A stretch of 64,000 nt of DNA from Candidatus Stackebrandtia faecavium (lineage in GTDB: Bacteria > Actinomycetota > Actinomycetes > Mycobacteriales > Micromonosporaceae), in the NCBI GenBank assembly GCA_019112895.1, contig DXIM01000008.1, positions 1 through 64,000 of the forward strand, written 5' to 3'. The position numbers and the translations under genes are program-made. The notes under the pieces were generated by a model. The model searched no databases. It was not told the DNA's origin and worked only from the letters and a program-made list of their open reading frames with translations. Shown here one piece after another: positions 17,589 through 26,555 of this stretch; the first letter of the stretch is position 1, and every line of letters begins with the position of its first letter.

Positions 17589-18650
17589 TCAGGTAGACGT
17601 GCTATCCCGCGTCGACCTGCTCGCGTGTGGATCGAAGAGCCAGACGATTTCGGATCGCTGCCGGATGCCAAGTTTGTGCAGGATGTTACTGACATGGGCT
17701 TTGACGGTCTTCTCGGAGATGAACAGGCGGCGGGAGATCATCCCGTTCGTCAACGACTCGTGGACGATCAGCTCCGCGATCTCGCGTTCCCGCGCGGTCA
17801 ATACCCCGGCCACATCCTGGGTGTCCTGGGGCTGTGGTGCTCGCACCGCCATCATCGCCAATTCGCTATGGACTAGGCGACATTGGTCCTTGATGCGCGC
17901 CAGCTCTTGCTTGATCTGATCGGAATCGAACAGCCCGGCGCGGTCCTGCAACGTGGCGATGAGTCTCGCCACCTCGTCGAGTCGGTCGGTCGCGACATGC
18001 AGCATGTCGAGGGGTGAATTCGCCTGACTGCTGTCCAGCTCGGGAAAATCCCGGTACAACAGGTTCCGGGACGCCGTCTTTCCCGTGTCGTGCAGCGACA
18101 ACGACAACGCTTGGGCGAGCCACTCCAACGCGACCACGAAAGCATCATCGAAAACGTTCGGCTGTGGCGACTGGGTGTTGACCATGCCGATGACCGAACG
18201 GTCGTCAGGGTCGAAGATCGGCACCACCACGATGTCTCGGCTGGGTCTGCCGTCTCCGACGGGTGCACCGGCGTGACATCGTCGGCCATCGTCGAAAGCG
18301 TAACGGTACGGCCTCTCGTGCGCCCGGATCCAGTGCGAGATCCCGTCCCTGCCGAAATGAGAAGTGTCGGCGCCGAGATGCTCACCGTCGCTGAATATGT
18401 ACGGCATGACCAGGATGTTGTCCCCGTGGTAGAGACCCACATAGAACGTCTCGACCGGAGCGATCGCCGCCGCTGCTCGGCGTACTGCGGCGCACAGTCC
18501 GTGAACGTCATCGGCAGCAGTCAACCGCAGTTGCCGGTCGGCTGAGCGCAAGGCACCTTTCGTGGACTCCGATAGTGCTGTCACAAGGGGTGATCCTCCG
18601 GCGGCTGATGAAGGAAACGTAGCCGGATATCGGTGGCGGCCCTCATCCAC
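17589..18650 (-). CDS. GAF-domain LuxR-family transcriptional regulator
   Basis: 353 residues. An N-terminal GAF domain (about 45-200) begins AADDVHGLCAAVRRAAAAIAPVETFYVGLYHGDNILVMPY and has IVVVPIFDPDDRSVIGMVNTQS. A helical linker follows (about 200-275). The C-terminus is a LuxR helix-turn-helix: LTAREREIAELIVHESLTNGMISRRLFISEKTVKAHVSNILHKLGIRQRSEIVW (about 285-338). There is no receiver domain, so the signal is probably a small molecule bound by the GAF domain. Regulated genes are not evident. The exact start is uncertain; a GTG near VTALSEST is possible. Confidence 0.9.
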   Translation of the reverse strand: MDEGRHRYPATFPSSAAGGSPLVTALSESTKGALRSADRQLRLTAADDVHGLCAAVRRAAAAIAPVETFYVGLYHGDNILVMPYIFSDGEHLGADTSHFGRDGISHWIRAHERPYRYAFDDGRRCHAGAPVGDGRPSRDIVVVPIFDPDDRSVIGMVNTQSPQPNVFDDAFVVALEWLAQALSLSLHDTGKTASRNLLYRDFPELDSSQANSPLDMLHVATDRLDEVARLIATLQDRAGLFDSDQIKQELARIKDQCRLVHSELAMMAVRAPQPQDTQDVAGVLTAREREIAELIVHESLTNGMISRRLFISEKTVKAHVSNILHKLGIRQRSEIVWLFDPHASRSTRDSTST

Positions 18651-18883
18651 GATCGGAGACTGTGCCGTGCGGCTACATGCCGATGCTAGCGCATGGTCCT
18701 AGGTCTCGCGGGACCAAGAATCGGTCACAGTCGTACCGCTATCGGCCGCCCGTTGTCACTAGGCTCACACGTGGGTAGAGGAAGTTGTTGACCCCACAAT
18801 GGTCGGCGCGCTGGTGACCACAACCACCAGCGCGACCGTCGCCTCCCCGAACAGCTCAGGACCACCGAAGAAAGGCGCTACCG

Positions 18884-19963
18884 ATGCACACTCGCCGCAC
18901 CATCCTGACGTCCTTTGTCGCCGGAGCGGGAGTCCTCACCTTGGGCGCTGCCGCCACGCAGGCGTTCGCCGATACGACGGCCGACGCCGACCCACGCGAG
19001 GTCGACATGGTGCCCGGCTCGACCAGTTCCAACGTCGCTTCGCTGCAATACCTGTTGACCGCATTCGGGTATAAGACAGAGGCCGACGGATACTACGGCC
19101 CCGAAACCGAGAAGTCGGTGGTGAAGTTCCAGGCCGCGACCGATCTCGTGCAAGACGGCGAAGCCGGTCCAATCACGATGAAAGCCATGCTCAGCAGTAA
19201 GAAAGTGGAAGTCAAGGCCGGTTCATCCAATGGAGACGCCGTCAAGGCCGCACAGACGCAGCTGGTCAAGCACGGCAATGAAATGTTGGTCGACGGCGAC
19301 TTTGGGCCGTTGACGACCTCGTCGGTGAAGAAGTACCAGTCCAAGACCACACTGCCCGATACCGGAACGGTCGACTACCTCACGTGGACGTACCTGCTCA
19401 ACCCGCCACAGGGCGACGGTGACGGCCTGCGTTCTGGACCGGCCGTGCTCGTGGCGCAGTCCGGTACGGGACTGGTGACATGGGAGAACGACTGCGGGCC
19501 CTCCGCGTTCGTGTGTTTGCAACTGCGGATGGGACGCACGCCCAGCAAATGGACCGATGTTGCCCACCGCGCGGCGGCCATCGACTATGCGCGCCGCACC
19601 GACCTGCGCATGACCGACGACAGCCGGGGCACCGGCCAGATCAGCGACGAGGTCGGAGTGGTCGACGGATTCCACCGCATCGGTGTCGACGCCGCGAAGG
19701 CAGGCGGTTTCGATGCCGCCCTATCCTCCGTGCGTAATGGCGGCATCTCGATGCTGGGTGGTGACCTTGCCGTCGCCGCTAAATGGAACGGACGCGACAC
19801 GGGCTCGGTTCTGCACTGGGTCGCGCTACTGGACTATAAGTCCAGCAGCGGCAAGTACCAGGTCGCGGATTCCAGCAGTAAACACAATGAGCTGGTGTGG
19901 GTTACCGCAGACCAGCTGGCGGCGTTCGCGCAAACTTGGGGCGACTCCGTCTACATTCAGTGA
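18884..19963 (+). CDS. Tat-exported peptidoglycan-binding protein with C39-like peptidase domain
   Basis: 359 residues. A Tat-like signal (HTRRTILTSFVAGAG, cleavage near QAFA) precedes two PG_binding_1 repeats: about 46-105 (NVASLQYLLTAFGYKTEADG, YYGPETEKSVVKFQ) and 112-165 (AVKAAQTQLVKHGNEMLVDG, FGPLTTSSVKKYQ). The C-terminal domain of about 180 residues has a papain-like nucleophile motif NDCGPSAF (Cys about 204), then LHWVALLDYKSSSGKYQVADSSS with the catalytic His and Asp candidates. It looks like a cell-wall-anchored cysteine peptidase or amidase. A strong terminator follows at once. Confidence 0.88.
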   Translation: MHTRRTILTSFVAGAGVLTLGAAATQAFADTTADADPREVDMVPGSTSSNVASLQYLLTAFGYKTEADGYYGPETEKSVVKFQAATDLVQDGEAGPITMKAMLSSKKVEVKAGSSNGDAVKAAQTQLVKHGNEMLVDGDFGPLTTSSVKKYQSKTTLPDTGTVDYLTWTYLLNPPQGDGDGLRSGPAVLVAQSGTGLVTWENDCGPSAFVCLQLRMGRTPSKWTDVAHRAAAIDYARRTDLRMTDDSRGTGQISDEVGVVDGFHRIGVDAAKAGGFDAALSSVRNGGISMLGGDLAVAAKWNGRDTGSVLHWVALLDYKSSSGKYQVADSSSKHNELVWVTADQLAAFAQTWGDSVYIQ

Positions 19964-20000
19964 TGACGCGCAACGCGTGCTGATTCGATAATAGACATAC

Positions 20001-20030
20001 GAGGGCGGCGCCAAGGTGGGCGCCGCCCTC
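20001..20030. terminator. Strong bidirectional hairpin between convergent genes
   Basis: GAGGGCGGCGCC at 20001-20012 pairs perfectly with 20019-20030 around a 6-base loop. It sits between the C39-like peptidase gene and the convergent YbaB-like gene and can serve both. Confidence 0.85.
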
Positions 20031-20044
20031 GTCGTTCGTCGCGG

Positions 20045-20620
20045 TTACCGTGCGAAGGCGGGGATGTTCAGCCCGAAATGCTTGTCTTTCAGCAGGGTTT
20101 CCTGGTGCTGTGAATTCCGCCGGGCACCGCGATACGCCGAAACCACTTCGTCGATGAACGCCTCCTCGTCGAAGGCGGCGATAGCGCCGTCGGCGATCTT
20201 CACTTTCCAGGAGACCATGCCCTTCGATTTCACCCGAACGCACCGCGACGGCGATTCGCCGTATGCGACCAGCTCCGATATGGCCTGGTCGTACCGTCGG
20301 TATTTGGCATCCCAATGCGGACGTAGCGTTTCGCCTTCGGCGCGGCCACGACTGATGTTGAATGCTTTGACGTAGCCACGCCGGTGGCCGACCCATATCA
20401 GCTTGCCGACCTGCGCCAATTGCTCCGCCAACTGCGCTTCCCGATAACGCGCGTATGTGTGCGGCCTGAAGGCGAGTGTGAGGTCCTTGCCCGCGACGAG
20501 GCGAGCCTTGATCTGGTTGTCGGGCGATGTCACGGTGACCGTGAGCTCGTTCATCTGTTCCATGAAAGAGGGCATGCGATTCCCCGAATCGTCGATGATG
20601 GAGTTACCGGAATCGGTCAA
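20045..20620 (-). CDS. YbaB/EbfC-like ESX-associated protein
   Basis: About 191 residues from a TTG at 20620 with GAGGA four bases upstream; an ATG at 20662 would overlap the neighbouring gene. The core is NELTVTVTSPDNQIKARLVAGKDLTLAFRPHTYARYREAQLAEQLAQVGKLIWVGHRR, matching the YbaB-like proteins that sit beside WXG100-type helical proteins in actinobacterial type VII clusters: a TVTV strand, an amphipathic loop with FRPHTY, and a long helix. The C-terminal 90 residues (WDAKYRRYDQAISELVAYGESPSRCVRV and a DEEAFIDEVVSAYRGARR helix) are an extra region not recognised. It pairs with the broken upstream gene. Confidence 0.6.
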   Translation of the reverse strand: MTDSGNSIIDDSGNRMPSFMEQMNELTVTVTSPDNQIKARLVAGKDLTLAFRPHTYARYREAQLAEQLAQVGKLIWVGHRRGYVKAFNISRGRAEGETLRPHWDAKYRRYDQAISELVAYGESPSRCVRVKSKGMVSWKVKIADGAIAAFDEEAFIDEVVSAYRGARRNSQHQETLLKDKHFGLNIPAFAR

Positions 20621-20630
20621 TGAATCCTCG

Positions 20631-21278
20631 CTATCCGGGCACCAACTCACTGTGCGGGTCATCCATCGAGTCGGGACGCATAGGAACGAGTTCGCTGGGG
20701 CCCTTGGCCGCCAACGAGAGTCGCCGCGGCGAGTTGAGAATCTCGTAGTTGGCTTCGAGAGCGTCGCAGCAGTCGCGTTCTTGCTTGGCGACTTCCTTCT
20801 CCAGCGCGGTTATCGTCGGACGTGTAGTTGTCGGGCGGCGCAGGCCGGGTAGGGTTTTCCGTTTTGTCGGTGTCTCTGTCCTCGAGGATATTGGCCAACT
20901 CGCCAGCCGCCTGGTCGTCTTGTTCCTTGAAGCTTTCGAGTGCTTTGTTCACGGCCGTGGCGGTTTCGGCGAGATTCCTGCTTGACAATGCCAGGATGTG
21001 TTGGAACTCGGTGTATACGAGACTAAAGGGAGCATAAATAGGACTGTGCTGGCTGGTGCTGTGCGTGTTCTCGCCCGTGACGAACGCGGCGGACATATCG
21101 GGATTGGGATCCTGCGGCCGCAGTCCTGGTTTACGTGGTCCTGAATCGTTGTGTCTGTCAGCGGATTGGCCGTGGTTATACAGGGCGCTGGCTTGGGCGT
21201 AATACTCGGCTGCACCGGGCAGGTGCCGGTGGGCCAGCCGCCAGAGGTCGTACAGGTTGCCCCCGTGACGTCGTTCAT
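20631..21278 (-). pseudogene. ESX-associated helical (WXG100-like) gene with two apparent frameshifts
   Basis: The ATG at 21278 has GAGGA six bases upstream and reads MNDVTG, but the protein motif NLYDLWRLAHRHLPGAAEYYAQAS that should follow is one frame away, with the switch at a run of five C (21260-21264 on the plus strand). The second frame then runs through SLVYTEFQHILALSSRNLAETATAVNKALESFKEQDDQAAGELANILEDR, a helical segment typical of type VII-associated proteins. Near 20808-20818 good codon use moves to another frame (ITALEKEVAKQERDCCDALEANYEIL) ending at 20631. Correcting both shifts gives about 215 residues. It may be a decaying gene or two sequence errors. Confidence 0.6.
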
Positions 21279-22032
21279 TCCCATTCCTCACGTGCTCAGG
21301 ACCGCCGCAGTGCACGATGGACGGTCTATTTCGTTTGGTCGCTTTTATTTTTGCGCGGCACCGGCGTGTATCGATGCGTCGAATTGACGATTTGTGCCGC
21401 ACGCGTCTACGACTCCTGATGTAGCGGGTACGCACCGATTCGCATCGCCGGTCTCCGCCTTTGGTTCGTTCAGGCTGAACGTGGGTGTCGTCGTCGATGG
21501 GGACTCACCGACCGCGTCCCCTTCGGGCACACCGAGCCCGTTGGTGTCCCACGGCCCCAACGCCAGCAGCGTTCGGTGCGCGGATTACGTGGATCCGGGA
21601 CCGGCTCGCGACGGCGGCGTTAGCGTGATTGCGTCGCACCTTGTGCACGAAGCGACCCGTGGCTCGAAAATTGCCCACGCACCCATGCACACGGTGCGGA
21701 TTATCGGCCCGCATTGCCGCACAGCCGGAACATGCATATTCGCGATGAGAGCGCCACGGCCGCGTTCCGAGGCGGTCACCGCTGCGCACGGACATTGCGC
21801 ATTTGCGGTTGCCGATGCGGAGAGTGGCGCCGACATTCCTTCTGCGCCGGGCGCGCGTTGTCCACGACGCCGATCGAATAGAGTCGGCGGTCGCCGACGC
21901 CGCGAGTCGTAAAGATCGGCCGGGCTCGGGCTCGGGGAATAGTATCCGCGAAGGAGGTGTGACCGTCTCCGTGGGACGGCCGTACCCCAATGAACTGGTC
22001 GTTTCCGGACCGTGTACTCGTAAAGGATCCGC
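21279..22032. other. Long intergenic region upstream of mgtE
   Basis: About 750 bp. Frames on both strands give only Arg/Ser/Pro-rich, motif-free translations. I looked for a magnesium-sensing M-box (a GGTGAGGCTCC-like start and a GATACGCTGCTGCC-like core) ahead of mgtE and did not see one. The stretch just before the gene contains CCGTC/GACGG pairing near 21963-21978. Confidence 0.4.
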
Positions 22033-23391
22033 ATGAATACCAATCAGGTCGTCGATGTCATCGCTTTGGTGGAGAGCGTCCAATCGCTCATCGACGAAAG
22101 AGATTTCGCCGGTATCGTCGATGCGGTCCGACCCGCCAACTTGGAGCAGACGACGTCCCTGCTCAAGAGGCTTCCGCCGAATCAGCGCGCCATCGTGTAC
22201 CGGCTGCTGCCCAAGGACAGCGCCATCGACGTGTTCGAACAGCTGTCGCCCGGCTTGCAAAGTGACTTGATCCACGGGTTGCAAGACAGCGAGGTCGCGA
22301 CGATCTTCACCGACCTCGACCCGGACGACCGGGTGTGGCTGCTCGATGAGCTACCCGCGACGATCGCCCCACGACTCCTGCGGGGCTTGTCGGAGAAAGA
22401 GCGTCAGCTCACGGCCGAGGTTCTCGGTTACCCGAAAGGGTCCGTGGGCCGACGCATGAGTCCCGAGTACGTGTCGACACGCACCGATTCCACTGTTTCC
22501 CAAACGATGCAGCGCATCCGTTCGCGGCTCGATGACGCCGAGACCGTGTACACGCTTCCGGTCCTCGACAACAGCCGCCATGTGATCGGCATCGTGAGTC
22601 TGCGCGCCCTAATGCGAGCCGATCCTCAAGAGATCGTCTCCAATGTCATGCAGGACGCGAGTGTCATCAATGCTCATGAGGAAGCCGAAACGGCCGCCCG
22701 CAAATGTGCCGGCCTCAATCTCCTGGCGCTACCGGTTGTCGACAAGGAGGACCGGCTGGTCGGGGTGCTCACCATCGATGACGCGGTGAGGATCCTCGAA
22801 CAGGAGGAAACGGAGGACTCCGCTAGGCAGGGTGGTGTGGAGCCGCTGCGCCGGCCCTATTTCGCCACCCCGCTGCGCGCGTTGGTGAGTACTCGGATCG
22901 TATGGCTGCTTGTGCTTGCGATAGGGGCCACACTGACCGTTCAGGTTCTGTCGGTCTTCGAAGCGACCCTCGAACAGGTGACGGTCCTCGCGCTGTTCAT
23001 GCCGTTGATGATCGGTACTGGCGGAAACACAGGTAATCAGGCGGCGACCACTGTGACGCGCGCCTTGGCGTTGGGCGACGTGCAAGTGCGCGACGTGTGG
23101 AAGGTGCTGTTTCGAGAACTCAACGTCGGTATTTCCCTGGGGTCCCTCACCGGGCTTCTTGGTGGCGTAATCACGTCCATCATCTACGGACCAGCCATCG
23201 GTCTCATCCTCGGTTTGACGTTGTTCGCGGTCTGCAGCATGGCTGCCACCATCGGTGGCATCATGCCGATGGCGGCCCGCGCGCTTCGGGTCGATCCCGC
23301 CGTGTTTTCGAACCCATTCATCAGCACATTCGTCGACGCCGCCGGTCTCGTCGTCTACTTCTTGATCGCAAAGATGGTGCTGCAGATTTGA
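22033..23391 (+). CDS. mgtE: Magnesium transporter MgtE
   Basis: 452 residues, the usual length for MgtE. An N domain of MgtE repeats (LKRLPPNQRAIVYRLLPKDSAIDVFEQL, GLSEKERQLTAEVLGY) is followed by the PEYVSTRTDSTVSQTMQRIR linker, two CBS domains (about 140-265; VYTLPVLDNSRHVIGIVSLRALM and LLALPVVDKEDRLVGVLTIDD) and five membrane segments with the pore motif PLMIGTGGNTGNQAATTVTRAL. It is a Mg-gated channel-type importer whose N and CBS domains sense cytoplasmic Mg. It appears monocistronic. Confidence 0.96.
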   Translation: MNTNQVVDVIALVESVQSLIDERDFAGIVDAVRPANLEQTTSLLKRLPPNQRAIVYRLLPKDSAIDVFEQLSPGLQSDLIHGLQDSEVATIFTDLDPDDRVWLLDELPATIAPRLLRGLSEKERQLTAEVLGYPKGSVGRRMSPEYVSTRTDSTVSQTMQRIRSRLDDAETVYTLPVLDNSRHVIGIVSLRALMRADPQEIVSNVMQDASVINAHEEAETAARKCAGLNLLALPVVDKEDRLVGVLTIDDAVRILEQEETEDSARQGGVEPLRRPYFATPLRALVSTRIVWLLVLAIGATLTVQVLSVFEATLEQVTVLALFMPLMIGTGGNTGNQAATTVTRALALGDVQVRDVWKVLFRELNVGISLGSLTGLLGGVITSIIYGPAIGLILGLTLFAVCSMAATIGGIMPMAARALRVDPAVFSNPFISTFVDAAGLVVYFLIAKMVLQI

Positions 23392-23596
23392 CCGTGGACG
23401 GGTCGGGCCGATCGGTGTCGACAATGATGTGCGCCGTTGCGATGGATGGGCCATATCGCATGCAAGGCGCAGCGGTGATCCCGTTCGGGCTGGATTTGTG
23501 TGGCCAGCATGAGTAGCATCCCCGGGGTCGATACTCGACCGTGGTGCCCACCTCGCGGTGCCGCGTCGCGCGGTGAAGGCTCGATAGGAGGCCGCA

Positions 23597-24619
23597 ATGT
23601 CGGTTATGCGCAAGGCATCATGGGTGATCGCGGCAGCGGTGGCCTTGGCTACGACGGCGACGGCTGGGGGTCTGGCGTTGGCGGAGACGACGCAAGCCGA
23701 TGGCGTTATTCGGGCTTATAACAACAACATAGAGAATCTCGTCATCAACCACGGCGGTGAGGACGAGAAATGCACCCGGGTGTCAGGGCCGGAGCATCTG
23801 GAGTCGATGCTCGTCGACGATGAAGGCAAAACGGGCACGGACGCCGTTGAGCCGCCCGACATCATGACGCTGCAACAGTTGCGCGGAACGGGCCAGGCTA
23901 ATGCCTACGCGGACCAGTTGTCGACGATGTTCGGTTTCAAGACCGGCACATATAAGGCAATCGTCGCCTGGGAGGATCCGCAACCGTGGGGCGGGTCGCA
24001 TCACTGTGCCGATCAGTCGTTGGGCGATTTGAAGAAGAAGCAAACCAACGCGATCCTGTACAACACGAAGACGCTCGACCTCGCGGCTGGGGACGTATCG
24101 AAATACTGGAGCGCCGGCTGGTTGCCTGAGGGCGCCGACTACGACGGCGGCAAGGGCTGCAAACTGTACAATCAGGATAGTCATGACTCGGGCGCAAAAC
24201 TTAAATGGAAATGGAAGCGCACCAGCGCGATCTCTGCCCGTTTCACCACGAAGGACACCGGCGTCTCCGTGTTCGCCGCGACCATGCACCTGCCTGAGCA
24301 GAACTCGAAGAACGCGTGCGCCGGCAACGCTACGGCGGGCTATGACGATTCCGGGATCCGGTTCGGTGGAACCGCTAAGCAACTGCTCGACGATTCCACG
24401 ATCCGCATCATCGGTATCGACGCCAACCGTCAAGGCGTCGGCCCCGATACCTTGGACTCGTTGGATATGCAGGGCTACGGCTCGGCTGCAACGTTGGGTT
24501 CCAAAAAGATCGACTACTTGTTCGCGACCGCATCATCGGTGCAGGACTCACCAATCGACCACACGGTTGACGGCACGCTGTCCAACCACAAGGCCCTATA
24601 CGGGTTCATCGAATACTGA
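23597..24619 (+). CDS. Secreted endonuclease/exonuclease/phosphatase-fold protein with altered active site
   Basis: 340 residues. A Sec signal peptide (MRKASWVIAAAVALATTATA, cleavage near ALAE) is followed by an EEP-type domain: VIRAYNNNIENL, DIMTLQQLRG, FAATMHLPEQ, IIGIDANRQG, KIDYLFATAS and LSNHKALYGFIEY. These correspond in order to the family's strands. However, the catalytic Glu position (usually LQE) is Gln, and the SDH motif reads SNH. The His and the D-x-N pair remain. It may be a binding protein, a changed enzyme, or still active; the fold assignment is better supported than the activity. Confidence 0.75.
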   Translation: MSVMRKASWVIAAAVALATTATAGGLALAETTQADGVIRAYNNNIENLVINHGGEDEKCTRVSGPEHLESMLVDDEGKTGTDAVEPPDIMTLQQLRGTGQANAYADQLSTMFGFKTGTYKAIVAWEDPQPWGGSHHCADQSLGDLKKKQTNAILYNTKTLDLAAGDVSKYWSAGWLPEGADYDGGKGCKLYNQDSHDSGAKLKWKWKRTSAISARFTTKDTGVSVFAATMHLPEQNSKNACAGNATAGYDDSGIRFGGTAKQLLDDSTIRIIGIDANRQGVGPDTLDSLDMQGYGSAATLGSKKIDYLFATASSVQDSPIDHTVDGTLSNHKALYGFIEY

Positions 24620-25036
24620 CGTGAGACGGCCCCGGGACCCGTCTTGCATGTTACGAACTTGGTTCGCCGTCGCCGTCGCCGTCGCCGTCTGGCTCCGGGG
24701 TGCTCGTCCTGCTTTGTGGCTTTACTTCTCGGCGTGCGGTCGGTTGCAGCGGCATCACCTCACCTAGTTCGCCGCAGTGTGGGCCTGGATCCGGCCCTTT
24801 GGAACAAGGGTGCGCATAGGTCGCCAGTCCGGCACGAGTGTCATCGTCTGTGTCAGTAGATCCGCTGGGAATTCAGCATCTTCGATATCGAACACGCGAA
24901 GCGACGTCATCGATCCTTTGTGTGACAAATCCGGTCGGAATTGCCGCAAGTGACCGATGCATCTATGTTGTGCCGGCCATGGGCGCCTGACAAAATCCCT
25001 AACTAAGTTCAAGCTAGCTGAAGTCAATAAGGGGTT
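24620..25036. other. Intergenic region upstream of the ESX locus
   Basis: About 415 bp with no credible gene. It contains a short CGCCGT tandem repeat and must carry the promoter for eccE. The last part (24990-25030) is A+T-richer. Confidence 0.4.
24665..24688 (+). repeat. Four-copy CGCCGT hexanucleotide repeat
   Basis: Four exact tandem copies of CGCCGT in non-coding sequence 45 bp after the EEP-fold gene. No function is implied. Confidence 0.9.
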
Positions 25037-26212
25037 GTGATGACCGCCATCGGTCTCGCTGTGCACCGTCGAGGCATCGGCCTCGGGCCGGTACGCCTAT
25101 TCCATATTGTCTTTTGTGAGGTAGTGGCCGCCGCGGTACTCGTGTCGTGGTCCTTCCCGGTGCCGACGCCGTACATCGTGAGCGCCGTCGGTGCGTTGTG
25201 TGTCGTCGGGATGGTCATGATGTCGACCGGTGGTCGCGGTCGGCGGCTCACCGTAGCGTTGCGTAGTAGACACCTGCGCCGTCAGCCCGAGGAATCCGAA
25301 GAGAAAATTGGCGCCCTGGACGCGTTGGCGCCAGGAATCCGTATCGCAGGCGTCAGCGAACGGCACGTGGAGTGCGGCGTTGCGTACGACGGCAACGGCT
25401 GGTTCAGCGGTATCGCGCTCCACCACGCCGACCCGACCGAACCGTCCAGTCTGGATGTCGGCACGTTGGCGCTTCTCATGGAGACGCTGCGCGACCCGCA
25501 CACGTCCGCCAGTAGCGTCCAATTGGTGAACCAGCTGATTCCGAGTCCGAGCGTGGAGGTCGACCCGGATTCTTCATGTGCGCGCTCCTATGCCGAACTT
25601 CTCGGTGAGGACGTTGCTGTGGGCCATCAGATGACCTGGCTAGCCGTACGTTTGGACATTCCCACTGCCGCTAAAGCCACTGACGGGCGTGGCGGCGGCT
25701 CGCTGGGAGCCCGGCGCACGGTCTCGTCCATGACGACGAGGCTGAGTAAACGCCTCACCGACCTCGGTATCGCACACCGGATCCTCGGCCCGGACAGTTT
25801 GCGGTTCGCCCTGACCGCATCGATATCGGGAGAGAGCGTTTCTGCCGCCATGCCGCGAGGCGCCGGCGAGCGGTGGGACCAGTGGAAGCTGGGAACGCTG
25901 ACCCAGGTCAGTTTCGACATTGATGGAAACGTTCGCGACATCAACGATGTGCGATCACTGTGGATGTCTATTTCGGCATTGTCCGCATCATTTGTAATCA
26001 TTTCTACGACTATTTATTCGCGTTCGAATAGTGACGATGTCGGAATATTCCCGGTGATTCGGGTGGCATATGATGTGGAACTGGAAAGCAATGCTCTTGA
26101 AGAATTGGAGAAAGCAGCCAAAGACAATGGTCTGCAATTGCGGCGTTGTGACGGCGAACAAGCGGCCGCGACATATGCATCATCCGTAACCGGAGGCGCT
26201 ACTCCGCGCTGA
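25037..26212 (+). CDS. eccE: Type VII secretion protein EccE
   Basis: 391 residues (GTG at 25037; the next codon is ATG). Two N-terminal membrane segments (FHIVFCEVVAAAVLVSWSF and YIVSAVGALCVVGMVMMS) precede a cytoplasmic/periplasmic EccE domain with the family patterns GVAYDGNGWFSGIAL, RSYAELLGEDVAVGHQMTWLAVRLDI and SMTTRLSKRLTDLGIAHRILGPDSLRFAL. EccE sits at the outer edge of the EccBCDE membrane complex. It leads a plus-strand unit with an EspC-like protein 29 bp on and a Gly-rich FAQL protein. The 3' part (about 25980-26060) is A+T-rich. Confidence 0.93.
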   Translation: MMTAIGLAVHRRGIGLGPVRLFHIVFCEVVAAAVLVSWSFPVPTPYIVSAVGALCVVGMVMMSTGGRGRRLTVALRSRHLRRQPEESEEKIGALDALAPGIRIAGVSERHVECGVAYDGNGWFSGIALHHADPTEPSSLDVGTLALLMETLRDPHTSASSVQLVNQLIPSPSVEVDPDSSCARSYAELLGEDVAVGHQMTWLAVRLDIPTAAKATDGRGGGSLGARRTVSSMTTRLSKRLTDLGIAHRILGPDSLRFALTASISGESVSAAMPRGAGERWDQWKLGTLTQVSFDIDGNVRDINDVRSLWMSISALSASFVIISTTIYSRSNSDDVGIFPVIRVAYDVELESNALEELEKAAKDNGLQLRRCDGEQAAATYASSVTGGATPR

Positions 26213-26241
26213 ATCAACGCCCCCAAGATAGGAGTCCCCCT

Positions 26242-26535
26242 ATGAATACATATGTGCAATCCGGTGATGTGACTTCGCATGGAAATGACGTCGTCGCAAT
26301 TAGCGATAAACTCGCCGAGGGCGTCCGCAACGGACGCAACTTGGGAGTCACCGAGTTGGGGCTGGCCACTGCTGAAGCCTTCGGTGCGTTCCGCGACGCT
26401 TGGCTCGCTCATGGGGAGAAACTCGGCCTCGACCTCAACGACAACGGCGCCAACATGATCAAGGCCGACAAGGAGCACCAAGCCAACGAGGACTACATCA
26501 CTCGCGGCTACGAGGCCACCTGGCCTGCGAAATAG
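26242..26535 (+). CDS. EspC/DUF2580-like small ESX substrate
   Basis: 97 residues, no signal peptide: SGDVTSHGNDVVAISDKLAEGVRNG then a second helix LGLATAEAFGAFRDAWLAHGEKLG and DNGANMIKADKEHQANEDYI. Two amphipathic helices joined by a short turn is the PF10824 (EspC, ESX-1 secretion-associated) pattern, with a Trp at the helix end. Lies directly between eccE and a FAQL-type protein, and is probably exported by this system alone or as a heterodimer with the next product. Confidence 0.8.
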   Translation: MNTYVQSGDVTSHGNDVVAISDKLAEGVRNGRNLGVTELGLATAEAFGAFRDAWLAHGEKLGLDLNDNGANMIKADKEHQANEDYITRGYEATWPAK

Positions 26536-26555
26536 CCACTGGAAAGGAGCCCGTC

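Noticed and set aside
20659..21435. Single 258-codon minus-strand gene instead of a frameshifted one
   Set aside because: Both ends of this frame (Arg-rich start; RQARTRLLRRSRSQLR end) have poor codons, while better codons and a good ribosome site lie in other frames at exactly those ends.
21600..22032. Possible magnesium riboswitch upstream of mgtE
   Set aside because: The conserved M-box core words are not present; only short local stems were found.
24665..24688. CGCCGT repeat as CRISPR or phase-variation tract
   Set aside because: Only four 6-bp units in non-coding DNA, no spacers, and no nearby gene start whose frame it could switch.
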